Part shown: piece by piece, positions 8,244 through 17,254 of the stretch
Numbering within the stretch: position 1 is the stretch's first letter
How the letters are laid out: each line of letters starts with the position of its first letter
Source of the DNA: an uncultured beta proteobacterium
Lineage (GTDB): Bacteria > Pseudomonadota > Gammaproteobacteria > Burkholderiales > Burkholderiaceae_C
NCBI GenBank assembly: GCA_903906695.1
Contig: CAIVLG010000210.1
Span: forward strand, 1 to 53,572
Length of the DNA: 53,572 nt
Reading direction: 5' to 3'
Made by a program: the position numbers and the translations under genes
Notes under the pieces: model-generated
Seen by the model: only the letters and a program-made list of their open reading frames with translations
The model's database searches: none
Told to the model about the DNA's origin: nothing

Positions 8244-9866
8244 ATGAATCTCATCGAATCGCTGCTGCATGCACTCAAGGCGCATGGCGCGCAGCAGATT
8301 TTTGGCATCCCCGGCGACTTTGCGCTGCCGTACTTCCGGATCATCGAAGAGTCCAATATTCTGCCGCTTTACACGCTTTCGCACGAACCCGCGGTCGGCT
8401 TCGCCGCCGATGCCTCGGCGCGCATCCACTGCGGCCTGGGTGTAGCAGCCGTGACCTATGGTGCCGGCGCCTTGAACATGGTCAACGCGGTGGCGGCTGC
8501 CTTTGCCGAGAAATCTCCGCTGGTGGTGCTGTCGGGCGGGCCGGGCAAAGGCGAGGCGCGCTCAGGACTGCTGCTGCATCATCAGGCCAAGACGCTCGAT
8601 TCACAGTTCCAGATTTTCAAGGAAATTACCTGCGATCAGGTGCGCCTGGATGACGTCGGGCGCGCACCCTCAGACATCGCCCGTGTGCTGGCGAGTTGCC
8701 GTCGTCGCTCCGAGCCGGTTTACATCGAGATTCCTCGCGACATGGTGGGTCTGCCTTGCGCGTCGGTACTGGCTGAAGTGGCACCGGCACCCGACCAGGA
8801 CGCGCTCGAAGCCTGCGTCGACGAGATTCTGGAGCGCCTTGCCAAGGCCAAGTCTCCGGTGCTGATGGTCGGCGTCGAGGTTCGTCGTTATGGTCTGGAA
8901 GCCAGGGTGGCGACGCTGTCGCGCCGCCTGGGCGTGCCGGTGGTGACGAGCTTTATGGGGCGCGGCCTGCTATCGGACCAGCATGCGCCGCTGGTTGGCA
9001 CCTACATGGGTGTAGCCGGCTTTCCCGAAGTCACCCAACTGGTCGAGGGCTCGGATGGCCTGTTCCTGCTGGGCGAAATTATTTGCGATACGAATTTTGC
9101 GGTATCGGAAACCAAGATCGACATGCGCAAAACGATTCAGGCGCTCGATGGTCGGGTCACCATCGGTTATCACACCTACGCCCAACTGCCGCTGGCGGCG
9201 CTGGTGGACTGCATGCTCAAACGTGTCGATTCCGCCGAGAAGGTGTTCTCCGTCACAGGACAAATTTTCCCGCATGGTTTGCCTGCCGACTCGGCCTCTA
9301 TCACGCCCAGCGACATTGCCAGCGCCGTCAATGATCTGATGGCCGAGCACGGCAAGATGCCTATCGCCTCGGATATGGGGGACTGCCTGTTTACGGCGAT
9401 GGAGATCGAGCACACGGCGCTGGTGGCGCCGGGTTATTACGCCACCATGGGCTTTGGCGTACCGGCCGGCCTGGGTCTGCAGGCGGCCACGGGCGAGCGT
9501 CCTTTGATCCTGGTCGGCGATGGTGCGTTCCAGATGACGGGCTGGGAGCTGGGCAACTGCAGGCGCTATGGTTGGGATCCGATCGTGCTGCTGTTCAACA
9601 ACGCCAGCTGGGAGATGTTGCGCACCTTTCAGCCCGAGTCCTCGTTCAATGATCTGGGCCACTGGGGTTTTGCCGAAATGGCCGCTGGCCTCGGTGGCGA
9701 CGGCATTCGCGTCAACACACGCAGCGAACTCAAAGCGGCGCTAGACAAGGCTGTCGCGACGTGCGGTCGCTTCCAGCTGATCGAGATAACGATCCCACGC
9801 GGCGTGCTGTCAGACACGCTGGCGCGTTTTGTGGCTGGTGTGAAGCGATTGAACAGCGTCAAATAA
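8244..9866 (+). CDS. ThDP-dependent indolepyruvate/phenylpyruvate decarboxylase
   Basis: This 540-residue 2-oxo-acid decarboxylase most likely turns phenylpyruvate and/or indole-3-pyruvate into the aldehyde. The start at ATG 8244 follows GAAAGAAG. The cofactor-activating Glu48 lies in LSHEPA. A His-His pair (112-113, LHHQ), the catalytic mark of pyruvate/indolepyruvate decarboxylases, is present. The ThDP/Mg motif runs from GDG (425-427) to NN (452-453). The stretch MTGWELGNCRRYGWDP is strongly reminiscent of the Azospirillum-type phenylpyruvate/indolepyruvate decarboxylase (about 545 residues). The product would be phenylacetaldehyde or indole-3-acetaldehyde, precursors of phenylacetate or auxin. 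It is transcribed alone from a divergent promoter region. The exact substrate preference is inference. Confidence 0.87.
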   Translation: MNLIESLLHALKAHGAQQIFGIPGDFALPYFRIIEESNILPLYTLSHEPAVGFAADASARIHCGLGVAAVTYGAGALNMVNAVAAAFAEKSPLVVLSGGPGKGEARSGLLLHHQAKTLDSQFQIFKEITCDQVRLDDVGRAPSDIARVLASCRRRSEPVYIEIPRDMVGLPCASVLAEVAPAPDQDALEACVDEILERLAKAKSPVLMVGVEVRRYGLEARVATLSRRLGVPVVTSFMGRGLLSDQHAPLVGTYMGVAGFPEVTQLVEGSDGLFLLGEIICDTNFAVSETKIDMRKTIQALDGRVTIGYHTYAQLPLAALVDCMLKRVDSAEKVFSVTGQIFPHGLPADSASITPSDIASAVNDLMAEHGKMPIASDMGDCLFTAMEIEHTALVAPGYYATMGFGVPAGLGLQAATGERPLILVGDGAFQMTGWELGNCRRYGWDPIVLLFNNASWEMLRTFQPESSFNDLGHWGFAEMAAGLGGDGIRVNTRSELKAALDKAVATCGRFQLIEITIPRGVLSDTLARFVAGVKRLNSVK

Positions 9867-9887
9867 AACGCTGGGCCACGACGCCGC

Positions 9888-11222
9888 TCAGCGCCCGAAC
9901 AGTCCTTTGAGCGCCTTGCCGACATCGGGCAAGCCGGGTACCAGCGACTTTGTTTCCTCGGTCTTGGTGTCTTGCCCGGTGCCCGTGTCCCTTGGCGGGT
10001 TTTCGGTGCTTTCTTTCGAAGAACGACTGCTGCTGCGGCTGCCTTGCTGGCCGTCCTCACCCAACGTCACCATCGTCACGGACTTGACGCGCACCCGCGC
10101 CACCCACTCCTGCTCCCAGGCGACGCGCGGGTCGCTCGGGCGCGGGGGATGCACCAGATTCAACTCGGATCCGTAGGCAATGCCGCGCAACATGGCGCCT
10201 TGGGCTTTTGCGAATATGCCAGCCGGAATGGCGCATTGGGTCCGATTGGCGGGCAGCAGTACTTTCTCCTGCAGCCATTTGTCAACATTGGCATTGCTGG
10301 CATAGTCCATCAAGCCCCAGCCTGGCTCGGGCACGTCGGATGAACTCCAGATTACCATTTCGCCCTCGCTGCCGCTCATGGCGCTCAAGAAATAGGCGCG
10401 TGCCGTCGGCAGCGTTTGCCAGTTCAGTGCGATGGCCGCCGCGCCGCCGCCGTTGCTGTTGATGCCGAGCTTGGGCATAAAGTCCTGCTGCTGACCAATG
10501 GCGAATTTCAGACTTTCGGGCAGCCCCTCACCGCTGATCGCGTGCTGGCCAACGAGTGAGGCCTCCTTGGGCACGTTTTGCCGATGTTTTTCATTCGGCC
10601 AGATCGAGTGCCCCGGGTCCGCCTTGGCACCGCTGTCGCGCACCGCGCGACCCATCATGAACTTGCCGTAGTCGGCTGCCCCGGCGGTGGAAAAATCCAG
10701 CACGCGCGGCTGGCCCGGCAGCACTGTTTCGCTGCAACCCCAATAGAACAGCATGCGACCCTTGGGCCGCTCAGGCACCTCGCCCGCCTCGCGTGGGGCG
10801 CGCTCACCCTGTGTTTTGACCTGTGGCTGCACCACCACCGGCAACAGCGTCAAATTCGGTCCCATCGCCTGTCCAGAGGGAATAGTCTGCGTGGCCTCGG
10901 TTCCGGCCGGCTTGCGCTGTGTCACGACGGCCAGGTCGAGCCAGCGTCCCGGCATCATGCCGCGCGTCGCGCCAAAACTGGCACCGCCCATGCCGGGCAC
11001 ACCCGCCATACCGCCAATCATGCCAGCCAGCCCGCCGCCCATCGAAGGCATCTCGTCCATGCCGGCCATCGACATGGTGGCGACATCCATCCAGTACTGC
11101 GCTACCGGAGGCTTGACCAGTTGGGTCTGCGCCGACAGGCTGCCGCACAGCAGCAGGGTGGCCAGCGTGGTCGCTGAGCGCAGAGCGCCACAACTTGGGG
11201 AAGGGGAGAGGTTGATTTTCAT
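9888..11222 (-). CDS. Secreted protein with a Met/Gly-rich N-terminal segment, function unknown
   Basis: I do not recognise this 444-residue protein. ATG 11222 has a GGAG box 7 nt upstream and gives a signal peptide (hydrophobic run TTLATLLLCGSLSAQ, cleavage probably after SLSAQ or nearby), so it is likely periplasmic or outer-membrane. Residues 45-90 are extremely rich in Met and Gly (11 Met in 46 residues, for example MSMAGMDEMPSMGGG). The middle has an LFYWGCSETVLPGQPRVLDF stretch with a single Cys. The C-terminal 60 residues are polar and low-complexity (SRSSSRSSKES), ending in a short amphipathic LPDVGKALKGLFGR. Met-rich segments can bind copper or silver, but there is no copper gene nearby, so that remains a guess. 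It converges on the decarboxylase gene. Confidence 0.7.
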   Translation of the reverse strand: MKINLSPSPSCGALRSATTLATLLLCGSLSAQTQLVKPPVAQYWMDVATMSMAGMDEMPSMGGGLAGMIGGMAGVPGMGGASFGATRGMMPGRWLDLAVVTQRKPAGTEATQTIPSGQAMGPNLTLLPVVVQPQVKTQGERAPREAGEVPERPKGRMLFYWGCSETVLPGQPRVLDFSTAGAADYGKFMMGRAVRDSGAKADPGHSIWPNEKHRQNVPKEASLVGQHAISGEGLPESLKFAIGQQQDFMPKLGINSNGGGAAAIALNWQTLPTARAYFLSAMSGSEGEMVIWSSSDVPEPGWGLMDYASNANVDKWLQEKVLLPANRTQCAIPAGIFAKAQGAMLRGIAYGSELNLVHPPRPSDPRVAWEQEWVARVRVKSVTMVTLGEDGQQGSRSSSRSSKESTENPPRDTGTGQDTKTEETKSLVPGLPDVGKALKGLFGR

Positions 11223-11345
11223 GGGCAGGCTCCAGAGCAAATTGATTCGGGAGATGGCAAGGCGATCAGGTTACCACGGCGCGTGCGTCATGGCCAGAAT
11301 TGGGCATACTGCGGCTATCTCCTCTTTGCAGATTGGACCATTTTC

Positions 11346-11957
11346 ATGAGACCCTTGCACCATCACCTCATCAAGGCGAAGCTCGCCGATCTACTGCCGA
11401 CCCAGGGGGCCATCGGTTACCTGGAGGTCAGCCAAAAACGCAGAGAATGGCAACTGCTTTCATCAAGCAAGCGTCAGGCGCTGGTCGCGCAACACTGGTT
11501 CCCCAGCGTTTTGGGTCCGAACCAGCGCTATTACATTCTTGACCACCACCATCTGGGCCTGGCCTTGTTCGAGGAAGGTCAAAAGACGGTGCAATTGACG
11601 GTGCTGAAGGATTTGTCCTGGCTCGATAGCGAGACGTTCTGGAGGACGATGGAGTTTCATCAATGGGTACATCCCTACAACGAATGGGGCAAGCGCATCG
11701 GCTTTCATCAATTGCCGACCAGCGTTTCTGCCCTGAAGGACGATCCATATCGCGGCCTGGCGGGTCTGGCCCGAGCGGCGGGCGCTTTTGCCAAGGACAT
11801 CGCCCCCTTCAGCGAGTTTCTATGGGCGGACTATTTCCGCCGTCGAATCACAAAGCGTCGGATCACGCAATCGATCGACGCGGCGTTAGACTTGGCACTT
11901 GAGCTGGCCCGGCATCCCGAGGCCAGCTATTTGCCGGGTTGGGCCGGTAAATCGTGA
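11346..11957 (+). CDS. ParB-like nuclease-fold protein (ParBc_2 type)
   Basis: This is a 203-residue protein starting at ATG 11346. The core reads LLPTQGAIGYLEVSQKRREW at 17-36, then SVLGPNQRYYILDHHHLGLAL (about 54-74). This is the pattern I associate with the putative ParB-like nuclease family (ParBc_2), where the DHHH cluster and the Lys/Arg residues form the active-site pocket of the sulfiredoxin/ParB-N fold. The rest is helical, with a basic patch RRRITKRRITQ near residue 160. These proteins are stand-alone, lack the helix-turn-helix of chromosomal ParB and have no established role. It precedes the MgtC-like gene by 25 bp on the same strand. Confidence 0.7.
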   Translation: MRPLHHHLIKAKLADLLPTQGAIGYLEVSQKRREWQLLSSSKRQALVAQHWFPSVLGPNQRYYILDHHHLGLALFEEGQKTVQLTVLKDLSWLDSETFWRTMEFHQWVHPYNEWGKRIGFHQLPTSVSALKDDPYRGLAGLARAAGAFAKDIAPFSEFLWADYFRRRITKRRITQSIDAALDLALELARHPEASYLPGWAGKS

Positions 11958-11982
11958 AACCCATGGCTAGCGAGGTGTGATC

Positions 11983-12480
11983 ATGCTGCCGGACCGACCA
12001 GACGCCACCTTCGAGATTCTGCTCAGACTAGGCTTGGCATTGGTGTCGGGCATCGCGTTGGGTTTGAACCGCTGGATGCACCATAAATCGGCCGGCATTC
12101 GAACCCATTCTCTGGTGGCCCTGGGCGCTGCGCTGGTGATGCTGCTGATCGGCAGCTTTGCCGGCGCCGATGCCCAAGCCAGCAGCCGAGTCTTGCAGGG
12201 TCTGATCACGGGCATTGGTTTCTTGGGCGCGGGTGTGATTATTCATCAGGACCATTCGCAAACCATTCATGGCCTGACCACGGCTGCCAGCGTCTGGGCC
12301 TGTGCCATTCTCGGCGCCACTTTCGGGTCGGGTTTCTATGTGCTGGGTCTGTGTGCCATGTCGGCCATGCTGTTGATTTTGATTGTTGGCGGACCGCTTG
12401 AGCGCCTGACCAGAACCGGGTCACGCGTTCGAAAGGAATCCGGGCCATCCGAAGAGGCGCAAGATCACCGGCCTGATTGA
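11983..12480 (+). CDS. MgtC/SapB family inner-membrane protein
   Basis: This 165-residue protein has four to five hydrophobic segments (about 10-25, 43-62, 75-93, 101-118 and 121-137). It carries the family signature GIALGLNRW near residue 20, AGIRTHSLVALGAAL, and GLITGIGFLGAGVI followed by HGLTTAASVWACAILG. MgtC relatives affect magnesium homeostasis, acid tolerance or membrane potential, often by restraining F-ATP synthase. This one is short and lacks the C-terminal ACT-like soluble domain of Salmonella MgtC, so it is the plain SapB-type membrane domain. ATG 11983 has GAGG 7 nt upstream; a GTG six bases earlier is an alternative. No PhoPQ-like box was recognised. Confidence 0.85.
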   Translation: MLPDRPDATFEILLRLGLALVSGIALGLNRWMHHKSAGIRTHSLVALGAALVMLLIGSFAGADAQASSRVLQGLITGIGFLGAGVIIHQDHSQTIHGLTTAASVWACAILGATFGSGFYVLGLCAMSAMLLILIVGGPLERLTRTGSRVRKESGPSEEAQDHRPD

Positions 12481-12490
12481 GTTTTGCTTT

Positions 12491-12985
12491 ATGACCTACA
12501 CCTCAACCCAATTCGACGACATCGCCAGCGATGTTGCCGACAACATTCCAGATGGCTTCAGATCGGTCAAGATGGGTGGCCCGTTCGTGATGCTCAACGG
12601 TCCGCTTTACGCCAAGTGGACCGGCGAGCGACTGTTGGTCGGATTTCGCGTCGAGGAGCGCCATACGAACCCGCTGCGGATGTGTCACGGCGGCATGTTG
12701 GCGACTTTTGCCGATATGCTGATTCCCTGCGTGTCGATGTACCAGGTGGACATGGAGCGGCGTTTCCTGCCGACCATCAGTCTGCAGATCGACTATATGG
12801 GCGCCGCGCCGCTGGGCGCCTGGGTGCAAGGTGAAGCCGACGTGCTCCGGACCACGCGCAATATGCTGTTCGGCCAGGGCCTTGTGACGGCCGACGGTCA
12901 ACCGGCCTTGCGTGTCAGCGGCATTTTCAAGCTCGGGCAGGTGATCGGCGACGGCAAGGCGACGGATCCGCTGGGGTTGAAGTAG
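12491..12985 (+). CDS. PaaI-type hot-dog thioesterase
   Basis: This 164-residue single hot-dog domain has the segment NPLRMCHGGMLATFADMLI at about 57-75. HGGMLATFAD is the PaaI/acyl-CoA thioesterase signature, where the Gly-Gly turn and the helix dipole bind the thioester and the Asp is the catalytic acid. It would act on aromatic or medium-chain acyl-CoA in the cytoplasm. It follows the MgtC-like gene by 10 bp and is the last gene on this strand. A short hairpin related to a dispersed repeat lies immediately after its stop. Confidence 0.85.
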   Translation: MTYTSTQFDDIASDVADNIPDGFRSVKMGGPFVMLNGPLYAKWTGERLLVGFRVEERHTNPLRMCHGGMLATFADMLIPCVSMYQVDMERRFLPTISLQIDYMGAAPLGAWVQGEADVLRTTRNMLFGQGLVTADGQPALRVSGIFKLGQVIGDGKATDPLGLK

Positions 12986-12986
12986 A

Positions 12987-13008
12987 GGACACTTGCCTGT
13001 CCCGCAAG
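12987..13008. repeat. Short palindromic repeat, member of a dispersed family
   Basis: The sequence just after the thioesterase stop folds into GGACA-6 nt-TGTCC (12987-13002). On the minus strand it carries CTTGCGGGACAG (12997-13008), a 12-mer repeated exactly in the duplicated element at 28956-28992. Its position between the 3' ends of two converging genes fits a REP-like element. It lacks a T-tract, so it is a poor rho-independent terminator. Confidence 0.4.
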
Positions 13009-13010
13009 CA

Positions 13011-13967
13011 TCAGGAGTGATCGTGTCGGTGCTGAACATCCGGAAAATGCGGGTGGCTGTGCTGCAACTCACCATGCCAGTGCGGATGGTTGTGGCGTTC
13101 GCTCAGGTGCAGCCAGAGCCCCGCCGCCATCAACAGGCCCGCGCCCCAGAACTGCGCTGACGTAGCTTCACCGAACCAGCCCACGGCAACTGTCGCACCG
13201 ATGAAAGGAGCGGCGCTGAAATAGGCACCGGTGCGTGCCGCGCCCAATTGCCGCAACGCCAGCACGAACAGCGCAAGGCTCAGCCCATAGCCCAGGAAGC
13301 CTATCATCAGCACGGGAGCGGCCACAGCCCACGTTGGCAGGGATTGACCCATCGCCAACGCCAGAGAGATGTTGACGACGGCGGCGCACAGCCCTTTCAG
13401 GCCGGCAATGAAAAGGGCATCGATGTCCGATACCTGGCGCGTTAGATTGTTGTCCAGCGCCCAGCACAGGCAGGCTGCGGCAATTAAGGCGGCGCCTGCT
13501 CCGCCAGCGGTGATACTCACTGGAGCCACCGGCCACGACAGCAGCAGGGCGCCGACAGCGATCAGCGCCATGCCGATCATCACGCGTCGGTCGGTGGCCT
13601 CTTTGAAAACAATCCACGCCAGCAAGGCGGTCAGAACGCCTTCCAGATTGAGCAGCAGCGAGGCCGAAGCTGCGCTCAAGCGCGCCAGGCCCAGCATCAG
13701 CAGGATTGGCGCAGCAACACCGCCGCAGGCCGTGGCGCCCAGCAGCCAGGGCCATTGTGAGTGCGTCAATGGTGGCCACTTCCAGCCACGGTCGCGCAGC
13801 AAGCGTGTCGCCAAAAGGCCGACGCCGCTGCCCAGGTAGAGCAGGCCGGCCAGCAGCAGTGCCGACAGTTCGCCGACATACTGTTTGGCAAGCGGCGTGC
13901 TGGCGCCAAACAAGGCCGCTGCAGCAAGAGCGGCAAACACGGCGCTTGGGGTGCGAGGTGGCTTCAT
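13011..13967 (-). CDS. EamA/DMT-family transporter with a histidine-rich C-terminal tail
   Basis: This is a 318-residue drug/metabolite transporter with about ten hydrophobic helices in two EamA repeats. The first begins FAALAAAALFGASTPLAKQ; the second begins near AALIAAACLCWALDNNLTRQ. After the last helix comes a tail of about 32 residues with 11 histidines (HNHPHWHGEL ... HSHPHF ... HRHDHS). It is cytoplasmic by topology and well suited to bind Ni, Zn or Co. The start at 13967 (MKPPRTP) is preferred over codons further upstream because it opens directly before the first helix. The gene is divergent from an MFS transporter gene with 77 bp between starts. The substrate is unknown. Confidence 0.82.
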   Translation of the reverse strand: MKPPRTPSAVFAALAAAALFGASTPLAKQYVGELSALLLAGLLYLGSGVGLLATRLLRDRGWKWPPLTHSQWPWLLGATACGGVAAPILLMLGLARLSAASASLLLNLEGVLTALLAWIVFKEATDRRVMIGMALIAVGALLLSWPVAPVSITAGGAGAALIAAACLCWALDNNLTRQVSDIDALFIAGLKGLCAAVVNISLALAMGQSLPTWAVAAPVLMIGFLGYGLSLALFVLALRQLGAARTGAYFSAAPFIGATVAVGWFGEATSAQFWGAGLLMAAGLWLHLSERHNHPHWHGELQHSHPHFPDVQHRHDHS

Positions 13968-14044
13968 GGCAGTCATCCAGTATGCGATTGTGCCCATTAA
14001 GCAGACTGGCCAGGTGCCGGGTCGCCTTGACTTACCATGGGGCC

Positions 14045-15256
14045 ATGACCAGCACAACGCTTCACTCGCCTCGCCACGTGCCGCTTCGGCAGGACGCCAG
14101 CATCATCGCCCTGGTGAGCTTGGCCCACGCCAGCTCACATTTTGCGCATCTCTTGCTGCCGCTGATGTTTCCGGTGTTCTTGAAAGAGTTCGGCCTGAGC
14201 TACTCCGAACTCGGCCTGCTGATGACGACCTTCTTCGTGATTTCCGGGTTGGGGCAGGCCGCAGCCGGCTTTGTGGTCGACCGTCTGGGCGCGCGCCCCC
14301 TGATGTTTGCGGCGCAGGCCATCTTTGTGCTGGCCTGCAGCGCGGCGTCAATGGCGAACGGCTATACCGGCTTGTTGCTGGTGGCGGCGCTCGCAGGCTT
14401 GGGCAACGCTACTTTTCATCCGGTCGACTTCACTATTCTGAACCAGCGCGTGTCGGCGCCGCGCCTGGGCTACGCCTTCAGTGCCCACGGCCTGACCGGC
14501 AATCTGGGCTGGGCCGTGGCGCCAATCTTCTTTGCCACCATCAGCAGACTTTCCAGCTGGCGCGCGGCTTATTTGGCGGCCGCCGCGATGTACGTTTGTA
14601 TTTTGCTGTTGCTGATTCTGCAGCGCGACAAATTGAGCACGCAGATCGTGGCACATCATCAGGACGCGCCGGCAGAACACAGCATGGCGTTCATGAAGCT
14701 GCCGGTGGTGTGGTGGTGTTTTGGATTTTTTCTGTTGTCCACCATGACGCTGGCTGTAGTGCAAAGCTTTTCGATCTCGATTCTCAAAGCCATGCATGGC
14801 GTGAGCATCGAGGCCGCCACGCTGACGCTGTCGGCCTACATGCTGTGCGGTGCGCTGGGTGTGTTTGCCGGTGGCTTTGTGGCAGCCCGTACCGCCAACA
14901 GCGACCGCGTGGTGGCGTTGGCGATGGGCGCAGGCGCGGTTTTGTTGACTTTGTGCGGCACCGGCTTTTTGGGGGGCACGCTCAGTATGGCGGTGCTGGC
15001 AAGCACCGGTTTTGCCATCGGCATCGGCGGACCCTCGCGTGACATGATGATCAAAAAGGCGACTCCCAAAGGAGCCACCGGCAGGGTCTATGGCATGGTC
15101 TATTCTGGTCTGGATGTCGGTTTTGCAATTTCACCGATCTTGTTTGGCCAGTTCATGGACCGCGGTTGGTTTGGTGTCACGCTGGTCGGCGCGGCGGCGA
15201 CGTTGTCGCTCAGCGTGCTGGCCGCGCTGGGCGTGGGGCGCAGGACGGCTCGGTGA
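14045..15256 (+). CDS. MFS transporter, fosmidomycin-resistance (Fsr)-like
   Basis: This 403-residue protein has about 12 predicted helices. The first loop motif GFVVDRLGARPLMFAAQ (variant of GxxxDRxGRR) lies between helices 2 and 3. GLGNATFHPVDFTILNQRV in helix 4-5 has the NA-x-FHP pattern of Fsr-like exporters. The second half begins VVWWCFGFFLLSTMTLAVV. Such proteins export small polar drugs or metabolites by proton antiport at the inner membrane. It shares a short divergent promoter region with the EamA transporter. After its stop is a small CCTGG/CCAGG hairpin (15272-15287) with no T-run. Confidence 0.82.
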   Translation: MTSTTLHSPRHVPLRQDASIIALVSLAHASSHFAHLLLPLMFPVFLKEFGLSYSELGLLMTTFFVISGLGQAAAGFVVDRLGARPLMFAAQAIFVLACSAASMANGYTGLLLVAALAGLGNATFHPVDFTILNQRVSAPRLGYAFSAHGLTGNLGWAVAPIFFATISRLSSWRAAYLAAAAMYVCILLLLILQRDKLSTQIVAHHQDAPAEHSMAFMKLPVVWWCFGFFLLSTMTLAVVQSFSISILKAMHGVSIEAATLTLSAYMLCGALGVFAGGFVAARTANSDRVVALAMGAGAVLLTLCGTGFLGGTLSMAVLASTGFAIGIGGPSRDMMIKKATPKGATGRVYGMVYSGLDVGFAISPILFGQFMDRGWFGVTLVGAAATLSLSVLAALGVGRRTAR

Positions 15257-15366
15257 CTGGGTTTAAAGCTGTGTCCTGGCTGTGACCAGGGAGCAGAAAC
15301 CATGATGCACATTGGCCCGGTTCATGTCCATGGTAGATCACGACAGTGGCTTTCTGATTCGAGGCA

Positions 15367-17232
15367 CTACACAACTGCCTGCGTGTCGAGCACGGGAGGC
15401 ATCGGGCAATCGATGGCCATGCCGATGGCGCGCAGCAGTTCGGCTTCTGCAACCAGCAGGTAGTTGTCGGCCAGGGCGGTATCGACGCAGGCTTTCACCA
15501 GCAGAGGTTTTTGCAGCGGCGCCAGTCGGCGCAGGCGCTCCAGGGCGGCGCCAAGCGTCCTCGCATCGGGTGCCTTGTCGGTCACCAGATCGCCAGTCAG
15601 TTCCAGCCGTGCCAGGCCGCGTTCAAAAGCGAATTGCTGCGTCTTGGCGTCGCCGCCGCCAGCGTGCGCCAGGGCCGCCAGCAGCAACAGTGCGTCGGCC
15701 CGGACCGGCGCCAGCGTTTTGAAACGCACCCGCTCGGCGCGGCCAGCCTTGGCCGACAGCTGACGCTGCAGTATGGTCTGCAGCACAAACTCGCTGAGCG
15801 TGACTTCCTGGTCAGCCAGCACCAGTTTGTCGACTGCCTGCAAAAAGACATCACGCGCACTCTGGTCCATCTGGCGCAGCGTCGGTAGCGCCAGCGACAG
15901 CACCGTCAGGCGCCCAGGCGGTCCGAGCTGCTGCAGGGTCGCTGCGAGTTGCTCCAGGCTGGCAGTGATGGCTGTGTCGCCGGCTTGGCTTACGGCGCCG
16001 AGCTGGAGCGCCAGCACCGCTGTACTGGACGACATCAGGTAGGCATAGACGACTGCTCGCGCACCTTGCGGCGTGTTGAGCAGGCGTCGCAGTGATTCGG
16101 GCATCGCTGCGAGCTGTCGCGCGGCCTGTTCCACGTGCTGTGGCGTGGCGCTTCCGACCTGGTTCAGCAGCGACTGCGCGGGTCCGCCACCCAAGCCCGA
16201 TACCGCCGCCTCGTCGGTCAGCCAACTGCTGCTTGCCGTGGATACGCCGGCGCTGGTGGAGCGCGCGCCCTGCGGCTTGCGCCCGGTGATGCCCTCGATG
16301 CGTTCGTCAATTGACGGATGGGTGGCGAACAGGTCTTCGAACAGCCTGGCTGAAAAGGCCTGGCTGAAGAACATGTGACTCATCTCGCCGGCAAAGGCGT
16401 TGTTGACGGTGGCACCGTCCGCGCGGCGAATTTTTTCCAGCGCGCCGGCCAGGCCGTCCGGATTGCGCGTGAACTGCACCGACGATGCGTCGGCCAGGAA
16501 CTCGCGTTGCCGCGACACTGCTGCCTTGATCATACGGCCAAAGAAGACGCCGATGTAGCCAATGGCGGCAATCAACGCGCCAAAAGGAATGATGGCGTAG
16601 GCTGCATCGTCGGCCGAGGCGCCCAGACGGATGATCAGCAAGCCGGCCTCACCGACCACCACGATGCCGGCCAGAATGCCGATCAGTTGCACGTTCAGGC
16701 GCATGTCTCCGTTCAGGATGTGACCATACTCGTGACCGATAACACCCTGCAATTCCTCGCGATTCAGAGCGGTCAGCGCCCCGCGGGTGACGACGATCAC
16801 CGCCTGATTGGGCGAGTAGCCGGCGGCAAAGGCGTTGATGCCATCCTCATTGTCGAGCATCCAGACCGACGGCACCGTGACACCGGCGGCGATAGCCATT
16901 TCTTCCACCACGTTGAGCAGACGCTTTTCTTCAAGGCTGTTGGCATTGCGCATGACCTGGCGCGCCTTGACCATCTTCGCGATCGCCTCGCCGCCGCCGC
17001 GCAACTGAAACAGCCGGCGCAGCGCAAAAAAGATGATCGCGACCAGGATCACCGCGTCGAGGATCTGAAACGGAAACAGTCCCCACTCAAACGGATTTTC
17101 AGAACTGAGCAGGGCGGCCAGCGCCACCGCCAGATCGACCGCCGCGACGACGCCCACCACGGCCGCCAGAAACAACAGCACCAGACGCAGGGTGTGCTTG
17201 CGGGCGGACTCCTGCCGGGCGAAGAAATCCAC
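15367..17232 (-). CDS. M48 family membrane metalloprotease (HtpX-like) with long C-terminal extension
   Basis: This 621-residue protein has an N-terminal domain with two transmembrane helices (about 18-42 and 54-72). The zinc motif HEYGH is near residue 168, with two more helices after it and the third ligand in the REFLADASSVQFTR segment (Glu). The substrate-side stretch ATHPSIDERIEGI completes the M48 pattern. The C-terminal 270 residues are a helical, Ala/Leu-rich soluble region not found in E. coli HtpX (293 residues) and of unknown role. It follows lemA by 22 bp; LemA-M48 pairs are widespread. HtpX-type enzymes degrade damaged inner-membrane proteins. It is the last gene of a minus-strand run of five. 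Confidence 0.9.
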   Translation of the reverse strand: MDFFARQESARKHTLRLVLLFLAAVVGVVAAVDLAVALAALLSSENPFEWGLFPFQILDAVILVAIIFFALRRLFQLRGGGEAIAKMVKARQVMRNANSLEEKRLLNVVEEMAIAAGVTVPSVWMLDNEDGINAFAAGYSPNQAVIVVTRGALTALNREELQGVIGHEYGHILNGDMRLNVQLIGILAGIVVVGEAGLLIIRLGASADDAAYAIIPFGALIAAIGYIGVFFGRMIKAAVSRQREFLADASSVQFTRNPDGLAGALEKIRRADGATVNNAFAGEMSHMFFSQAFSARLFEDLFATHPSIDERIEGITGRKPQGARSTSAGVSTASSSWLTDEAAVSGLGGGPAQSLLNQVGSATPQHVEQAARQLAAMPESLRRLLNTPQGARAVVYAYLMSSSTAVLALQLGAVSQAGDTAITASLEQLAATLQQLGPPGRLTVLSLALPTLRQMDQSARDVFLQAVDKLVLADQEVTLSEFVLQTILQRQLSAKAGRAERVRFKTLAPVRADALLLLAALAHAGGGDAKTQQFAFERGLARLELTGDLVTDKAPDARTLGAALERLRRLAPLQKPLLVKACVDTALADNYLLVAEAELLRAIGMAIDCPMPPVLDTQAVV

Positions 17233-17254
17233 GCGTGAACTCCCGGTGCGAAGG

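Noticed and set aside
15272-15287. CCTGG/CCAGG hairpin as a terminator of the MFS gene
   Set aside because: Short stem and no T-run.
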